NCBI GenBank assembly: GCA_905182515.1
Contig: CAJJBW010000008.1
Location: 62,001-126,000 of the forward strand
Origin: an uncultured Candidatus Poseidoniales archaeon
Lineage (GTDB): Archaea; Thermoplasmatota; Poseidoniia; Poseidoniales; Thalassarchaeaceae
Reading direction: 5' to 3'
Length of the DNA stretch: 64,000 nt
In this document: piece after piece, positions 1 to 8,469 of the stretch
How the letters are laid out: the number at the start of each line of letters is the position of its first letter
How positions within the stretch are numbered: position 1 is the first letter of the stretch
Position numbers and translations under genes: made by a program
The notes under the pieces: generated by a model
What the model was told of the DNA's origin: nothing
Database searches by the model: none
What the model saw: the letters and a program-made list of their open reading frames with translations, nothing else

Positions 1-2
1 TA

Positions 3-968
3 GAGACTAAAAATCTCTGTAAGATGTACGGCCCACACTTGGCATTGGATGATGTAAATTTACGAATTCCAAAAGGTGCAGTAGGCGTACTCGGGCCAAA
101 TGGAGCTGGAAAATCAACTCTTTTCAAGTGCATACTGGGTCTTATACAAATTACTTCAGGAAGCGGAAGTGTCCTTGGCTTTGATATTAGGACGGAAGGT
201 AATTTGATTCGTTCAAAGATTGGATATATGCCAGAATATGATGCACTAGATCCCGGTTTATCTGCTATTGATCAAGTAAGGTATTCTGGAGAAATACTTG
301 GTATGAATACAGATATTGCTACACAACGTGCCCACGAGGTATTGGAATATGTTGGTCTCAAAGAACAGAGATATAGGAAAATAGATACTTTCAGTTCTGG
401 GATGAAACAAGCAACAAAGTTAGCCTGTGCATTAATACACGATCCTGAAATATTAATTTGCGATGAACCAACTAATGGTTTAGATAAAAGAGCCCGCAAA
501 TTCATGCTAAATACTCTTAGAAGAACTGCTGAAGAGGGAGGTAGAACTGTATTATTGAGTAGTCACGTTATGGAAGATGTTCAAGAAGTATGTGATAGTA
601 TTTTGATGATATATAAAGGAAAAGTAGTTCTTCAAAAAAGTATCGATGAGCTTGTTGAGCAGGTAGATTCTGAAATTGAATTAACAATATGGGGCGGTGC
701 GTCAAATATGGAAATTCAACTAATTAAAAAAGGCTATAATGTTAGGAGGCTCGGTCGAATTTTAAGGGTGACTTTAATTGATGAAGATACTATTTCTGGA
801 ATTTTAAAAGTCGCCGCAGAGTGCGGAGTCCAAGTACGCCAATTAAAAGAATATAAGCCAGATTTAGAAGATATTTTCCTCTTAATAATGGATAAATTAG
901 GGGAAGAAATTAAAGTGACTTCTGATTTAATGACTGCCGAGCACTCAGGAGGTGTTTCTAATGCCTGA
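3..968 (+). CDS. ABC transporter ATP-binding protein (5' end outside window)
   Basis: Nucleotide-binding subunit of an ABC-2 type exporter, acting at the inner face of the membrane with the permease that follows. Walker A (GPNGAGKST), Q-loop region, signature (SSGMKQ), Walker B (ILICDEPTNGLD) and switch His (SSHVMED) are all present. The ORF track starts at an internal ATG (24), but the frame stays open upstream to base 3 and reads ETKNLCKMYG, the usual first strand of these domains, so the true start lies left of the window. The C-terminal ~90 residues form the extra domain common in CcmA/NatA-like ATPases. It overlaps the next gene by 8 bases. The transported substrate cannot be told from sequence. 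Confidence 0.9.
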   Translation, partial: ETKNLCKMYGPHLALDDVNLRIPKGAVGVLGPNGAGKSTLFKCILGLIQITSGSGSVLGFDIRTEGNLIRSKIGYMPEYDALDPGLSAIDQVRYSGEILGMNTDIATQRAHEVLEYVGLKEQRYRKIDTFSSGMKQATKLACALIHDPEILICDEPTNGLDKRARKFMLNTLRRTAEEGGRTVLLSSHVMEDVQEVCDSILMIYKGKVVLQKSIDELVEQVDSEIELTIWGGASNMEIQLIKKGYNVRRLGRILRVTLIDEDTISGILKVAAECGVQVRQLKEYKPDLEDIFLLIMDKLGEEIKVTSDLMTAEHSGGVSNA

Positions 969-1971
969 TGATATTGACATTAGAAGTTCACAAACAAGAA
1001 TGGAGGTCGCATATGGCTCCGGAGATGGCGACGAGAATATGGTTGCCATAGTTGCAAAAAAAGAAGCAAGTCTAGGTACTATTTTTGATCAATCTTACAA
1101 GCCGTGGGATGGGGAATTAGGGCCCAGATGGATGCGTAATTACTCAATTTACCGACATCATGTATACGGCCTTTTCACAAGTAAAGGCCATAGATATTAT
1201 CACCCCTTCGTACGACTCACTATCTTGGTAATATTTTTAGCATCTCTAACGCCAATACCAATGTTATTCCTTTCGTCTCTTCTGCCGGGCCAGGATGGAG
1301 ATATTTTATCTAAAATGTGGGGAATTAATAGGTTCAACTTATGGGGGCAAATTTTAGGATATTTCCCTAGAAATCTATGTATGTGGCCTCTATTAACAGC
1401 ATTAGTCGTTGGGGGAATGATATCTGACGATAGAAGAAATGGAACTAGTGCGATATATTTTTCTCGCCCTATAAATCGTTTTGATTACACTGCAATGAAA
1501 TTTCTAAGTGTATCTGTAATTTTAGGTTTTGTAATACTATTCTCATATTTTGCATATTATACTTCCGCCATAGTTTTCCGTGGAGAAGGTTGGGCATATT
1601 TGATAGACACATTGCCATTATTCATCGGTGGAATGATATCTGGAATCATTTTGATAATAACATATACTTCAATTGGTTTAGCCTTATCAAGTATTAGCCA
1701 AAGTCGTTTTTTTGCAGCCATCGGTTTCCTTAGTGTCATATATGGGACTAAAATTATAGCTTTATTGATTGATTTGCAATTCGACACCTCAATAATGTAT
1801 ATTCTTAGTCCGTATGATTGTTTAGCACATTTAGGGCAGTTCTTACTTGGCTTGGAATTAAATTATAGTCACCCATTAGCATTTTCTATAGTATCTTTAA
1901 TATCTTTTAATATTATTTCTATGGGTATTTTGATATCTCGTATCAGCTCAATGGAGGTTACCAGGGAATGA
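961..1971 (+). CDS. ABC-2 type transporter permease
   Basis: Membrane subunit paired with the preceding ATPase. It has a hydrophilic N-terminus of about 85 residues, then about six hydrophobic segments, including one near VRLTILVIFLASLTPIPM. It carries the ABC-2 signature region DDRRNGTSAIYFSRPINR, in which a charged loop precedes a 'SRPI' turn; the same signature appears in the second permease of this operon. The track places the start at GTG 952. I prefer ATG 961 because AGGAGGTG ends 6 bases before it. Its end overlaps the next start as ATGA, so translation is probably coupled. The substrate is unknown. Confidence 0.85.
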   Translation: MPDDIDIRSSQTRMEVAYGSGDGDENMVAIVAKKEASLGTIFDQSYKPWDGELGPRWMRNYSIYRHHVYGLFTSKGHRYYHPFVRLTILVIFLASLTPIPMLFLSSLLPGQDGDILSKMWGINRFNLWGQILGYFPRNLCMWPLLTALVVGGMISDDRRNGTSAIYFSRPINRFDYTAMKFLSVSVILGFVILFSYFAYYTSAIVFRGEGWAYLIDTLPLFIGGMISGIILIITYTSIGLALSSISQSRFFAAIGFLSVIYGTKIIALLIDLQFDTSIMYILSPYDCLAHLGQFLLGLELNYSHPLAFSIVSLISFNIISMGILISRISSMEVTRE

Positions 1972-2921
1972 GTGATTTAAATAAAAAAGCACCTTCAATA
2001 TTACTTGAAGGCGTCTCAAAATGGTACGGCGAAGTAATTGGAATAAATGATATATCGTTGGCTATAGAAGGAGGGGTGACTGGCATACTGGGTTCGAACG
2101 GTGCCGGGAAATCTACTCTATTCAAATTACTCATGGGCCGCCTAAAACCGAGCCAAGGAACTATCAGATTGTTCGGTATTGATCCATGGAAGAGCACTGC
2201 TCCTTATCGCCGTATAGGTTATGTAAGCGAATCTGAAAGAATGTATGATTGGATGACTTCTTTAGATTTTATTTCTACTCTGGCTCGGCTTCATGGTATG
2301 TCTAGAGAGGAAGCCATCAAAAGATCGAAGCATGTTTTAGACTTCGTCGGCCTTGAGGATGTTCATCATAAAAAAATAGGAAAATACAGTAAAGGCATGA
2401 GGCAACGCGTTAAGATAGCTCATGCATTAGTACATGATCCCGATTTAATAATTTTAGATGAGCCTCTACATGGTTGTGATCCTATTGCAAGAACTAGTAT
2501 AATGAATGTTGTTAGGGAGCTTGGTTCACAGGGTAAAACTGTTCTTATTTCAAGCCATATATTGGAAGAAATAGAGAGAATAACTGAGCAAATAGTTATT
2601 CTACATAATGGAAAGTTACTCGCTATTGGAAATTTACATGCAATTAGAGATTTACTAGATCAACATCCTCATCGAATCCTAATAAAATGTGAAAATCCAA
2701 GAGATTTAGCAAAATTATTTATTACTTCAGGACCAATATATGGGGTACGTTTTCCAGATGTCGGCCAATTGGAAATTCAAACAAATAATTTATCCGCTGC
2801 ACATGATATTATTCCATCTACATTAGTTGAATCAGGGCAAAAAATAACTTCAATTGAGAATCCAGATGATAATTTAGATTCATTAATTGGTTATTTATTG
2901 GGAGGGATTAATGATGGATGA
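1968..2921 (+). CDS. ABC transporter ATP-binding protein (second)
   Basis: Second ATPase of the operon, 317 aa. Walker A is GSNGAGKST, the signature YSKGMRQRVKIA, Walker B LIILDEPLHGCDP and the switch His ISSHILEE. In the D-loop the usual G-L-D is replaced by G-C-D. The C-terminal ~100 residues are an accessory domain like that of the first ATPase. It starts in an ATGA overlap with the upstream permease and overlaps the start of the next permease. Two ATPases and two permeases in one transcript could form two separate exporters or one hetero-complex; the sequence does not decide. Confidence 0.9.
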   Translation: MSDLNKKAPSILLEGVSKWYGEVIGINDISLAIEGGVTGILGSNGAGKSTLFKLLMGRLKPSQGTIRLFGIDPWKSTAPYRRIGYVSESERMYDWMTSLDFISTLARLHGMSREEAIKRSKHVLDFVGLEDVHHKKIGKYSKGMRQRVKIAHALVHDPDLIILDEPLHGCDPIARTSIMNVVRELGSQGKTVLISSHILEEIERITEQIVILHNGKLLAIGNLHAIRDLLDQHPHRILIKCENPRDLAKLFITSGPIYGVRFPDVGQLEIQTNNLSAAHDIIPSTLVESGQKITSIENPDDNLDSLIGYLLGGINDG

Positions 2922-4590
2922 AAAAGGGTTATCTTTGAGAGAAACTGTTTGGTCGCAATTAGATCGTAAAGCAGGTGCAATAATCGAACTAACAATCAGG
3001 CAACTTAGAAATCGAATTTCTACTTGGGTAGTACTTGGAGTAGGTTTCTTGCTAATGATATTACTACTCGCATTTTATGTTGATTCTGTGCGGGAAGGAT
3101 TCGAATCAATTGATAATGATGGAGATTCCGTAGATATGGATGGCGATGGTTACCCACTTGGCCAAGAAATAAAGTATGGACATAGTGATTGGGATTCCAA
3201 TCAATTTCCGGGTTCTAGTGAATTTATTCAAGTTAGTGCGATAGGATATAATGACCAAGTTAGGGCAATTTCTGGTAATTATACATGGTCTGGTGCAGGC
3301 ACTCTTAATCCAATTTGGATAGATAGTAATTATGTAGGGCAGCAGTGGTCTGGAATTATCAATTGGTTTGATGTTGACAATACATCATGCCCTTTGGGTA
3401 CGGTTTATGAGGATTGGTGGCCACAATATTTTGGATATGGATGCCACTATGAGAATAATGAATATTTTGTTTATGGAAAATTTACAGCATCAGGAGAAAT
3501 TGTTGTACCAGATGGTTCTGAAATGCTGTGGGGCTATAATACTGAATTATTTTATGTAGAACCAGATCCTAAATCAATGTATATAAATGAAGACGATATA
3601 GATTGGAATGGTATTTTATTACAAAAAAGCCAAGGTTTTGACGATGATGGAGATTGCCTTAGATATAATTGGATACTAGATAGCGAAGATGGTTCATTTT
3701 ATTATGATAATGATGGCGAACCGTTTGATAATGATAAAAATGACAATGGAATTATTTGTGATGTATTATGGTTACTAGACGATGATCTTGATGAAATTGA
3801 ATCTATAGAGCCAGATTCAAATGTTGATGAAGATCCTGATGATGAGAGATATATGGGGGAGTCCAGCCATAGGACTTTCATTATTGGAGTTGGTAAAATG
3901 GCGTTTGTTATAATGATAGGTTTATTCTTGCCATTATTCCTTGCATTAGGTTTAGTAAGAGATGAAACAGAAAACGGTACATTACATTACCTACTTTCTA
4001 AACCTATTCATCGGGGGGAATTTATATTATACCGGCTACTTGGATACCTGGCAGTAACGGGAAGTTATGTATTTATGTTGTCTTTATTTGTAGGGATACT
4101 TACTGCGATTTTAGGGCCAGGTGAAGGAATAATCAGATTATCTGATATTCCTGTGTGGTTAGGGATAGGATTTGCTACTTTTCTTGTCTTAGCCGCTTAT
4201 GGGGCTCTATTCAATACATTAGGATTAATTTCTCCAAAATATGGTGTTTATATTTCTATAGTTTTTGGAGTATGGGAGTTTGTTATGGGAATTTTAACAA
4301 TAGCAAATCCTAATTGGACACTATCTGCAATTTCTATAAATCACTGGGCTCTTCAAATTATTGATTCAGTGGTTTTACTTGCATGGCCAGATACCCTTCA
4401 ATTACAACAAATGGCCTCAGCATTCAATTTAGATACCGGTTTAGATATTTTTTGGAAACCACCCGCGCATACTCTTGGGACCGCCAATCCTACAGTTGCA
4501 ATATTAGTTAGCATATTCGTTTTATCAACATTTACAATTCTAATGCTAGGAATCGGCCAATCTGTATTTAAGAACCGAGAGATTATGTGA
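2911..4590 (+). CDS. ABC-2 permease with large acidic extracytoplasmic insertion
   Basis: ABC-2 type permease with one N-terminal membrane helix (~residues 35-58) and about five more after residue ~330. Between them lies an extracytoplasmic region of roughly 270 residues. It is rich in Asp/Asn and contains EF-hand/TSP3-like runs such as DNDGDSVDMDGDGYPLGQE and a second acidic stretch near residues 240-320, so Ca2+ binding is plausible. The signature RDETENGTLHYLLSKPIHR follows. The track start (TTG 2887) is unlikely: GGGAGGG at 2900-2906 is well placed for ATG 2911 or ATG 2914. The insertion makes the protein much longer than usual ABC-2 permeases; it may sense or handle the substrate outside the cell. 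Confidence 0.85.
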   Translation: MMDEKGLSLRETVWSQLDRKAGAIIELTIRQLRNRISTWVVLGVGFLLMILLLAFYVDSVREGFESIDNDGDSVDMDGDGYPLGQEIKYGHSDWDSNQFPGSSEFIQVSAIGYNDQVRAISGNYTWSGAGTLNPIWIDSNYVGQQWSGIINWFDVDNTSCPLGTVYEDWWPQYFGYGCHYENNEYFVYGKFTASGEIVVPDGSEMLWGYNTELFYVEPDPKSMYINEDDIDWNGILLQKSQGFDDDGDCLRYNWILDSEDGSFYYDNDGEPFDNDKNDNGIICDVLWLLDDDLDEIESIEPDSNVDEDPDDERYMGESSHRTFIIGVGKMAFVIMIGLFLPLFLALGLVRDETENGTLHYLLSKPIHRGEFILYRLLGYLAVTGSYVFMLSLFVGILTAILGPGEGIIRLSDIPVWLGIGFATFLVLAAYGALFNTLGLISPKYGVYISIVFGVWEFVMGILTIANPNWTLSAISINHWALQIIDSVVLLAWPDTLQLQQMASAFNLDTGLDIFWKPPAHTLGTANPTVAILVSIFVLSTFTILMLGIGQSVFKNREIM

Positions 4591-4599
4591 GGTATTGAA

Positions 4600-5790
4600 A
4601 TGGCATCAGAAATGAATAAATTCAAGGGTGATTTCACCTCTTTATGGAGGCTCGATGTCCTGCCCTCTATCCCTCGATTATCGTGGTGGTGGTGGTGGGT
4701 AATAATTTTCATACCTGATAATGATAATCCAGGTCGGTCTAAACAATTAATGGTACTTTGGTCTACTAAAGAAACTCCTGCAATAAGGATGACTGGCCAC
4801 TGGTGGCTACCCGGCTCTAGGATGAATATAGATGAAGAAGGCGGAATTGTTTTTCCTGGAATGGTATGTTCTTGGTGGTATGATGGAAATAAAATGTTTG
4901 AACCGCTGGTTATGAAAGAGTGTAGAATGGCTGCTATTAATGACCAACATTCATTATGGCCAGGGGAAGGCGACGGCAAAGGTGCAGGAGCCGTAATACC
5001 TCTTCTACAAGAGGATTTATCATTTGGAATGAGTCCAGGAAATGATAAATTTTGGCTAAACCTCATGTCTGATAAAGATGCAAGGAAAAAAGGTGCACCT
5101 TCAAAATTTCAAGCTGAATTGACTCCCTTGGCCGGCCCTCCAAGTACTCTTACTTACAAAAATAATATTATGGCAATGAATATGGGTTATGATATTTTAA
5201 GATTACAAGGAACAAAGTGCAAACTTGTAGTTGATGGAGAAGAAATGCACGGCACTGCTTATTTTCAAAAAGTATCTGTACAAGCCCCCACTGTCCCTTG
5301 GTTTTGGGGGATGCTGCACTTTGATGATGGCTCCTACCTCGATTGGTTCTTACCTCACATATCTTTTTCTACTACTTCTCAAGACTCAACTCCATGGCGG
5401 CTGAGGGATGCATTCCGAACACCTTCTAATGGGACTGGACTTTTCCATGATTCCAAAAGAGGTAGGTCTGAGACTTTTGCTAGATGCGAAGTAGAATTAT
5501 CTGAATCTGAATCTGATTTAAGGGATGATGATGGTAATCTTCTGCCTAGATTTAGAATTAGGCTATGGAATGGCCGGACACAAATATCAGTTGAAGTAAA
5601 GGCGGTGAGTAGGGCAAAATGGGCCTTTGATCAGCCAACTAGGGCTGGTATTGTTAGCCACTTGACATATAATGAATATCCCTTAGAAGTGGAGAGAATA
5701 GCAATCTTAGATGAACAAGGTTTGAGGTCTATCAAAGATTATTCTTGGATACATGGAAATGCTGAACACACATGGGGATTATTACATTAA
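4600..5790 (+). CDS. Unknown protein, last gene of the ABC operon
   Basis: A 396-aa protein I do not recognise. It starts 9 bases after the second ABC permease and is probably its partner. It has no signal peptide and no clear membrane helix, except a short stretch after five consecutive Trp residues (WWWWWVIIFI) near residue 29. It is rich in Trp and looks beta-rich. A middle segment (GTAYFQKVSVQAP, then PWFWGMLHFDDGSYLDW) faintly recalls the CrtC/AttH lipocalin-like fold, but I would not name it on that. Context suggests it processes or binds whatever the exporters move, possibly a hydrophobic compound. Confidence 0.7.
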   Translation: MASEMNKFKGDFTSLWRLDVLPSIPRLSWWWWWVIIFIPDNDNPGRSKQLMVLWSTKETPAIRMTGHWWLPGSRMNIDEEGGIVFPGMVCSWWYDGNKMFEPLVMKECRMAAINDQHSLWPGEGDGKGAGAVIPLLQEDLSFGMSPGNDKFWLNLMSDKDARKKGAPSKFQAELTPLAGPPSTLTYKNNIMAMNMGYDILRLQGTKCKLVVDGEEMHGTAYFQKVSVQAPTVPWFWGMLHFDDGSYLDWFLPHISFSTTSQDSTPWRLRDAFRTPSNGTGLFHDSKRGRSETFARCEVELSESESDLRDDDGNLLPRFRIRLWNGRTQISVEVKAVSRAKWAFDQPTRAGIVSHLTYNEYPLEVERIAILDEQGLRSIKDYSWIHGNAEHTWGLLH

Positions 5791-5795
5791 TAACC

Positions 5796-5803
5796 TTTTT
5801 TTT
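5796..5803 (+). terminator. T-run after the ABC operon
   Basis: Eight T residues follow the stop codon of the last ABC-operon gene, as expected for archaeal oligo-T termination. The run overlaps the stop codon of the convergent gene by two bases. No hairpin is needed or seen. Confidence 0.5.
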
Positions 5804-7418
5804 AAATATCTAGATAATATTCATCTCTTAGTTTTTGATTATAATGCTCACCTAAGACTTCATCATGTGCCAAAACCTCTAATGTTTTAATATGGGTTTT
5901 CTTAATCTCATCCATGGTATCTTTATCAAAATATTCAATATTCATTATTTTCCCTGCAATGGCTTCTAATTCAGTCAACTCCTTTTTGAACCTATCAAGT
6001 TTCTGAGGGTGGAACATTTGTGGCCTCTTTTTCTTTAAATAATCCAATTCAACCTTGAGTGCCATGGGATTATTTTTATTTAGCAATAGCGAATTTTTAA
6101 TCGCATCATTCATATTTCCATCTTTATTCCCTCTCATTCTATGGAATATTGCAAGTCCAGCATATATGTCAGATAGTTTTTCATTGGAATTACTGGTATC
6201 TTTAAGTTTTATTTCTAGTCCTTCAATATAGTCATCAGCATGGCTGGCAAGAATATTCCCGTTGTTAATTCTCTTCTCCAGATCCGGATTAATAATTTCA
6301 GTAAAATCATATTTTTTACCACCTATGTCAAGTATATCTCTCTGTAAATCGACAGATATTCCTCCGCTTTGCATTTCCAATGCAGCTTCAACTTTTCTTT
6401 GTAAATCATCTTGTTTAATTCGGTGCTCTAGTTTAATATTTTCCTTTTTTATGGCTTGTTTATCCTTTATTCTATCTATCGAACCTTGATGGGTAATTTT
6501 TGTACCTCTTTCTAAGATTTCAATTTTTTCAATTTCTGATTCCATTTCTAAGATTTCCAAATCTATTCCGGCTTCTAATTCCACTCTATCTAATTCTGTT
6601 TTTCGATCAATTTCTGCAATTTCTGATCTATGCTTTCCTCTCTTTACTAATTCCTTAGCAATTCTTATTTGTTCCTTTTCACTGAGAACTGCTTGTAATT
6701 TAGAATCTCCCTTTGCTGCTGCTAAGGCACCTTCTCTAGTTTCTATTTCAAAATTTTCCAATCCAATTTCCAGTGAGCTTTTTCTAGATTCATTCTTCTC
6801 CTCTTCTGTCATCTTATATTTTATCTCAATACTCTTCAAATGAAGTCCATACTCACCTAGTAATTCTCTCATTTTATTTTTTGCTTGCTCCTCTAACTGC
6901 CCTCTAACCTTCCTAAAATTGTCATTACTCATTCCTTTAAAAATAGTTTTTCTTTCATTATCTAACATCTCCTGTACAAACACGTGTACAAATGAATCAT
7001 TGAGTTGGCTAATTTCTACATGATTCTCAAATATTGTTTCTACTAATCTTATTGCACCTATGTCTCTTGAACCCGTTGTACTACTTCCAGCCTGATCACC
7101 GATTGAAATTTTCAATCTAAAACTTCCAATTATTACAGGAGAGGAGGGCGATGGAAGATATTTGAAAGGCATTTCCAAATTTAAAGAGGAATTTCTATAA
7201 AATATGATTCCCTTATATCTGTCTCTAAATTTTGATTTACTGAGATCTAATTGCCTATTTTTTGGCCAAAACTCAGTTTTAGATGAAAATAGTATTACGT
7301 TTTCCATGTCAAAATCTATTTTTATCTTAGTCTGTAATTTCTTTGGTAAATCACTCATTCTATAATAACTCGCAATTGGGCTGCCTTCAAGTTTCCAATC
7401 ATTGGCCCGGGAAAACAT
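5802..7418 (-). CDS. SPFH/band 7-like coiled-coil protein
   Basis: A 538-aa protein. Residues ~50-200 resemble an SPFH/band 7 domain: an ISIGDQAG-like strand region, then 'FVQEMLDNERKTIF' and 'EQAKNKMRELLGEYGLHLKSIEI', where a short amphipathic helix leads into a strand that defines the end of the domain. Residues ~205-355 are a long charged coiled coil (EIDRKTELDRVELEAGIDLE). Residues ~375-538 are helical, with one TPR-like stretch. There is no membrane helix or signal peptide, so it is probably cytoplasmic and oligomeric. It lies 33 bases downstream of a PP2C phosphatase on the same strand, which suggests phosphorylation-linked control. The band 7 assignment is by pattern only. Confidence 0.6.
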   Translation of the reverse strand: MFSRANDWKLEGSPIASYYRMSDLPKKLQTKIKIDFDMENVILFSSKTEFWPKNRQLDLSKSKFRDRYKGIIFYRNSSLNLEMPFKYLPSPSSPVIIGSFRLKISIGDQAGSSTTGSRDIGAIRLVETIFENHVEISQLNDSFVHVFVQEMLDNERKTIFKGMSNDNFRKVRGQLEEQAKNKMRELLGEYGLHLKSIEIKYKMTEEEKNESRKSSLEIGLENFEIETREGALAAAKGDSKLQAVLSEKEQIRIAKELVKRGKHRSEIAEIDRKTELDRVELEAGIDLEILEMESEIEKIEILERGTKITHQGSIDRIKDKQAIKKENIKLEHRIKQDDLQRKVEAALEMQSGGISVDLQRDILDIGGKKYDFTEIINPDLEKRINNGNILASHADDYIEGLEIKLKDTSNSNEKLSDIYAGLAIFHRMRGNKDGNMNDAIKNSLLLNKNNPMALKVELDYLKKKRPQMFHPQKLDRFKKELTELEAIAGKIMNIEYFDKDTMDEIKKTHIKTLEVLAHDEVLGEHYNQKLRDEYYLDI

Positions 7419-7451
7419 GTTTATCGAAACGTATCTCTGTATTTGAACTAT

Positions 7452-8255
7452 TCAAGGATTAATCCGTATGAGTAAAGCACTACAATTGTCACTACTTCCT
7501 CGATTCAAAGCTTCATTAACTAGTAAATCTACAAAAATTTGATTATCATGTTCACCTTTAGGAATCCATAATCCGTTCTTTTTATGTAATGGGGCCCAAA
7601 CACCATCACAACATAATAAATATGAATGTGTAGAATGGAATTCTAATGTTGATATATCTGCTAATGAGCCATTTATATCTCCAATACTACGGGTGAGACT
7701 ATTATTTCCGGGAGTTTCTGAAATTTCATGCATCTCAATATAGCCCGCCTTTACCATGTCTCCTGTTACTGAATGATCTGAGGATAACAACTCTGCACAA
7801 TTATCTCTGACGCTGTAACATCTGGAATCTCCTATGTGTATCAGGTCAACATACGCCGGGGCTTCTCCATCATAGGTAACCACTAATGCTGTTAGAGTAG
7901 TTCCTGATAGTCCAGGGGCACCTACTATTGAATTAACTCTCGAGTGACACATTCGGATCAATTTAGCATAAACTACATGCCTATATTTTTCTGATTTCCA
8001 TTCCTCACTTCTCTTTTCCAATATTGATTCAATTCCTTTAGTGAATGCTGAGCCTACTTCTTTTGAGGCTATTTCACCATTTCTACCTCCGCCCATTCCG
8101 TCACATAATATCCCAATTTGGACATTTTTAATGGCAGTACACTGGATATAATCTTCATCTTTGTCCCGTTTGCCAGTAAGTGAGGAACCAAACATTCCAT
8201 TTGTTCCATGAATTTCTACTCTGTCCATACTATCACTCACTATTTTTGCCCTCAT
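7452..8255 (-). CDS. PP2C-family protein phosphatase
   Basis: Metal-dependent Ser/Thr phosphatase, 267 aa, consisting of the catalytic domain alone. Metal-binding and fold motifs run in order: DEDYIQ, CDGMGGGRNGE, SGTTLTALVV, HIGDSRCYSV, LSSDHS, LTRSIGD, LLCCDGVW and SSDNCSALLI. All Asp residues expected for the two-metal centre are present. It is related to bacterial Stp/PrpC-type enzymes that reverse Hanks-kinase phosphorylation. No kinase gene is in the window. It lies upstream of the SPFH-like gene on the same strand, so the two are probably co-transcribed. The start is the ORF-track ATG; an alternative ATG at codon 10 (MDRVEIHG) is possible. Confidence 0.9.
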   Translation of the reverse strand: MRAKIVSDSMDRVEIHGTNGMFGSSLTGKRDKDEDYIQCTAIKNVQIGILCDGMGGGRNGEIASKEVGSAFTKGIESILEKRSEEWKSEKYRHVVYAKLIRMCHSRVNSIVGAPGLSGTTLTALVVTYDGEAPAYVDLIHIGDSRCYSVRDNCAELLSSDHSVTGDMVKAGYIEMHEISETPGNNSLTRSIGDINGSLADISTLEFHSTHSYLLCCDGVWAPLHKKNGLWIPKGEHDNQIFVDLLVNEALNRGSSDNCSALLIRINP

Positions 8256-8309
8256 CCTCTAATAATAATCTAAATTCAAATACAGATTGTATTCTTTTGA
8301 ACCATCACT

Positions 8310-8330
8310 GGAAAGAACCCTATTCTTTCC
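8310..8330. repeat. Perfect 8-bp inverted repeat in divergent promoter region
   Basis: GGAAAGAA and TTCTTTCC flank the 5-base spacer CCCTA, about 55 bases upstream of the PP2C start and 140 bases upstream of the PH-domain gene. It lies in the longest gene-free gap of the window (8256-8469), which otherwise holds only AT-rich promoter-like DNA. It could be an operator or an RNA hairpin; the sequence alone does not decide. Confidence 0.5.
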
Positions 8331-8469
8331 TAAATTCATTGTCGGCATTATTCTGTTGTAAGGATATTTTGATTTAACTGTTACATAGGTTTATTGTTTT
8401 TCGAATAAATTTAAGATAGTTTTAACCAATATGTTCAGTAAGCACCTCCTATACGGCGGAGTGAGATAG

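Noticed and set aside
4650-4710. TGG repeat (five Trp codons) as a sequencing error or frameshift site
   Set aside because: The frame continues intact for over 1 kb on both sides of the repeat, so it is kept as a real coding feature.
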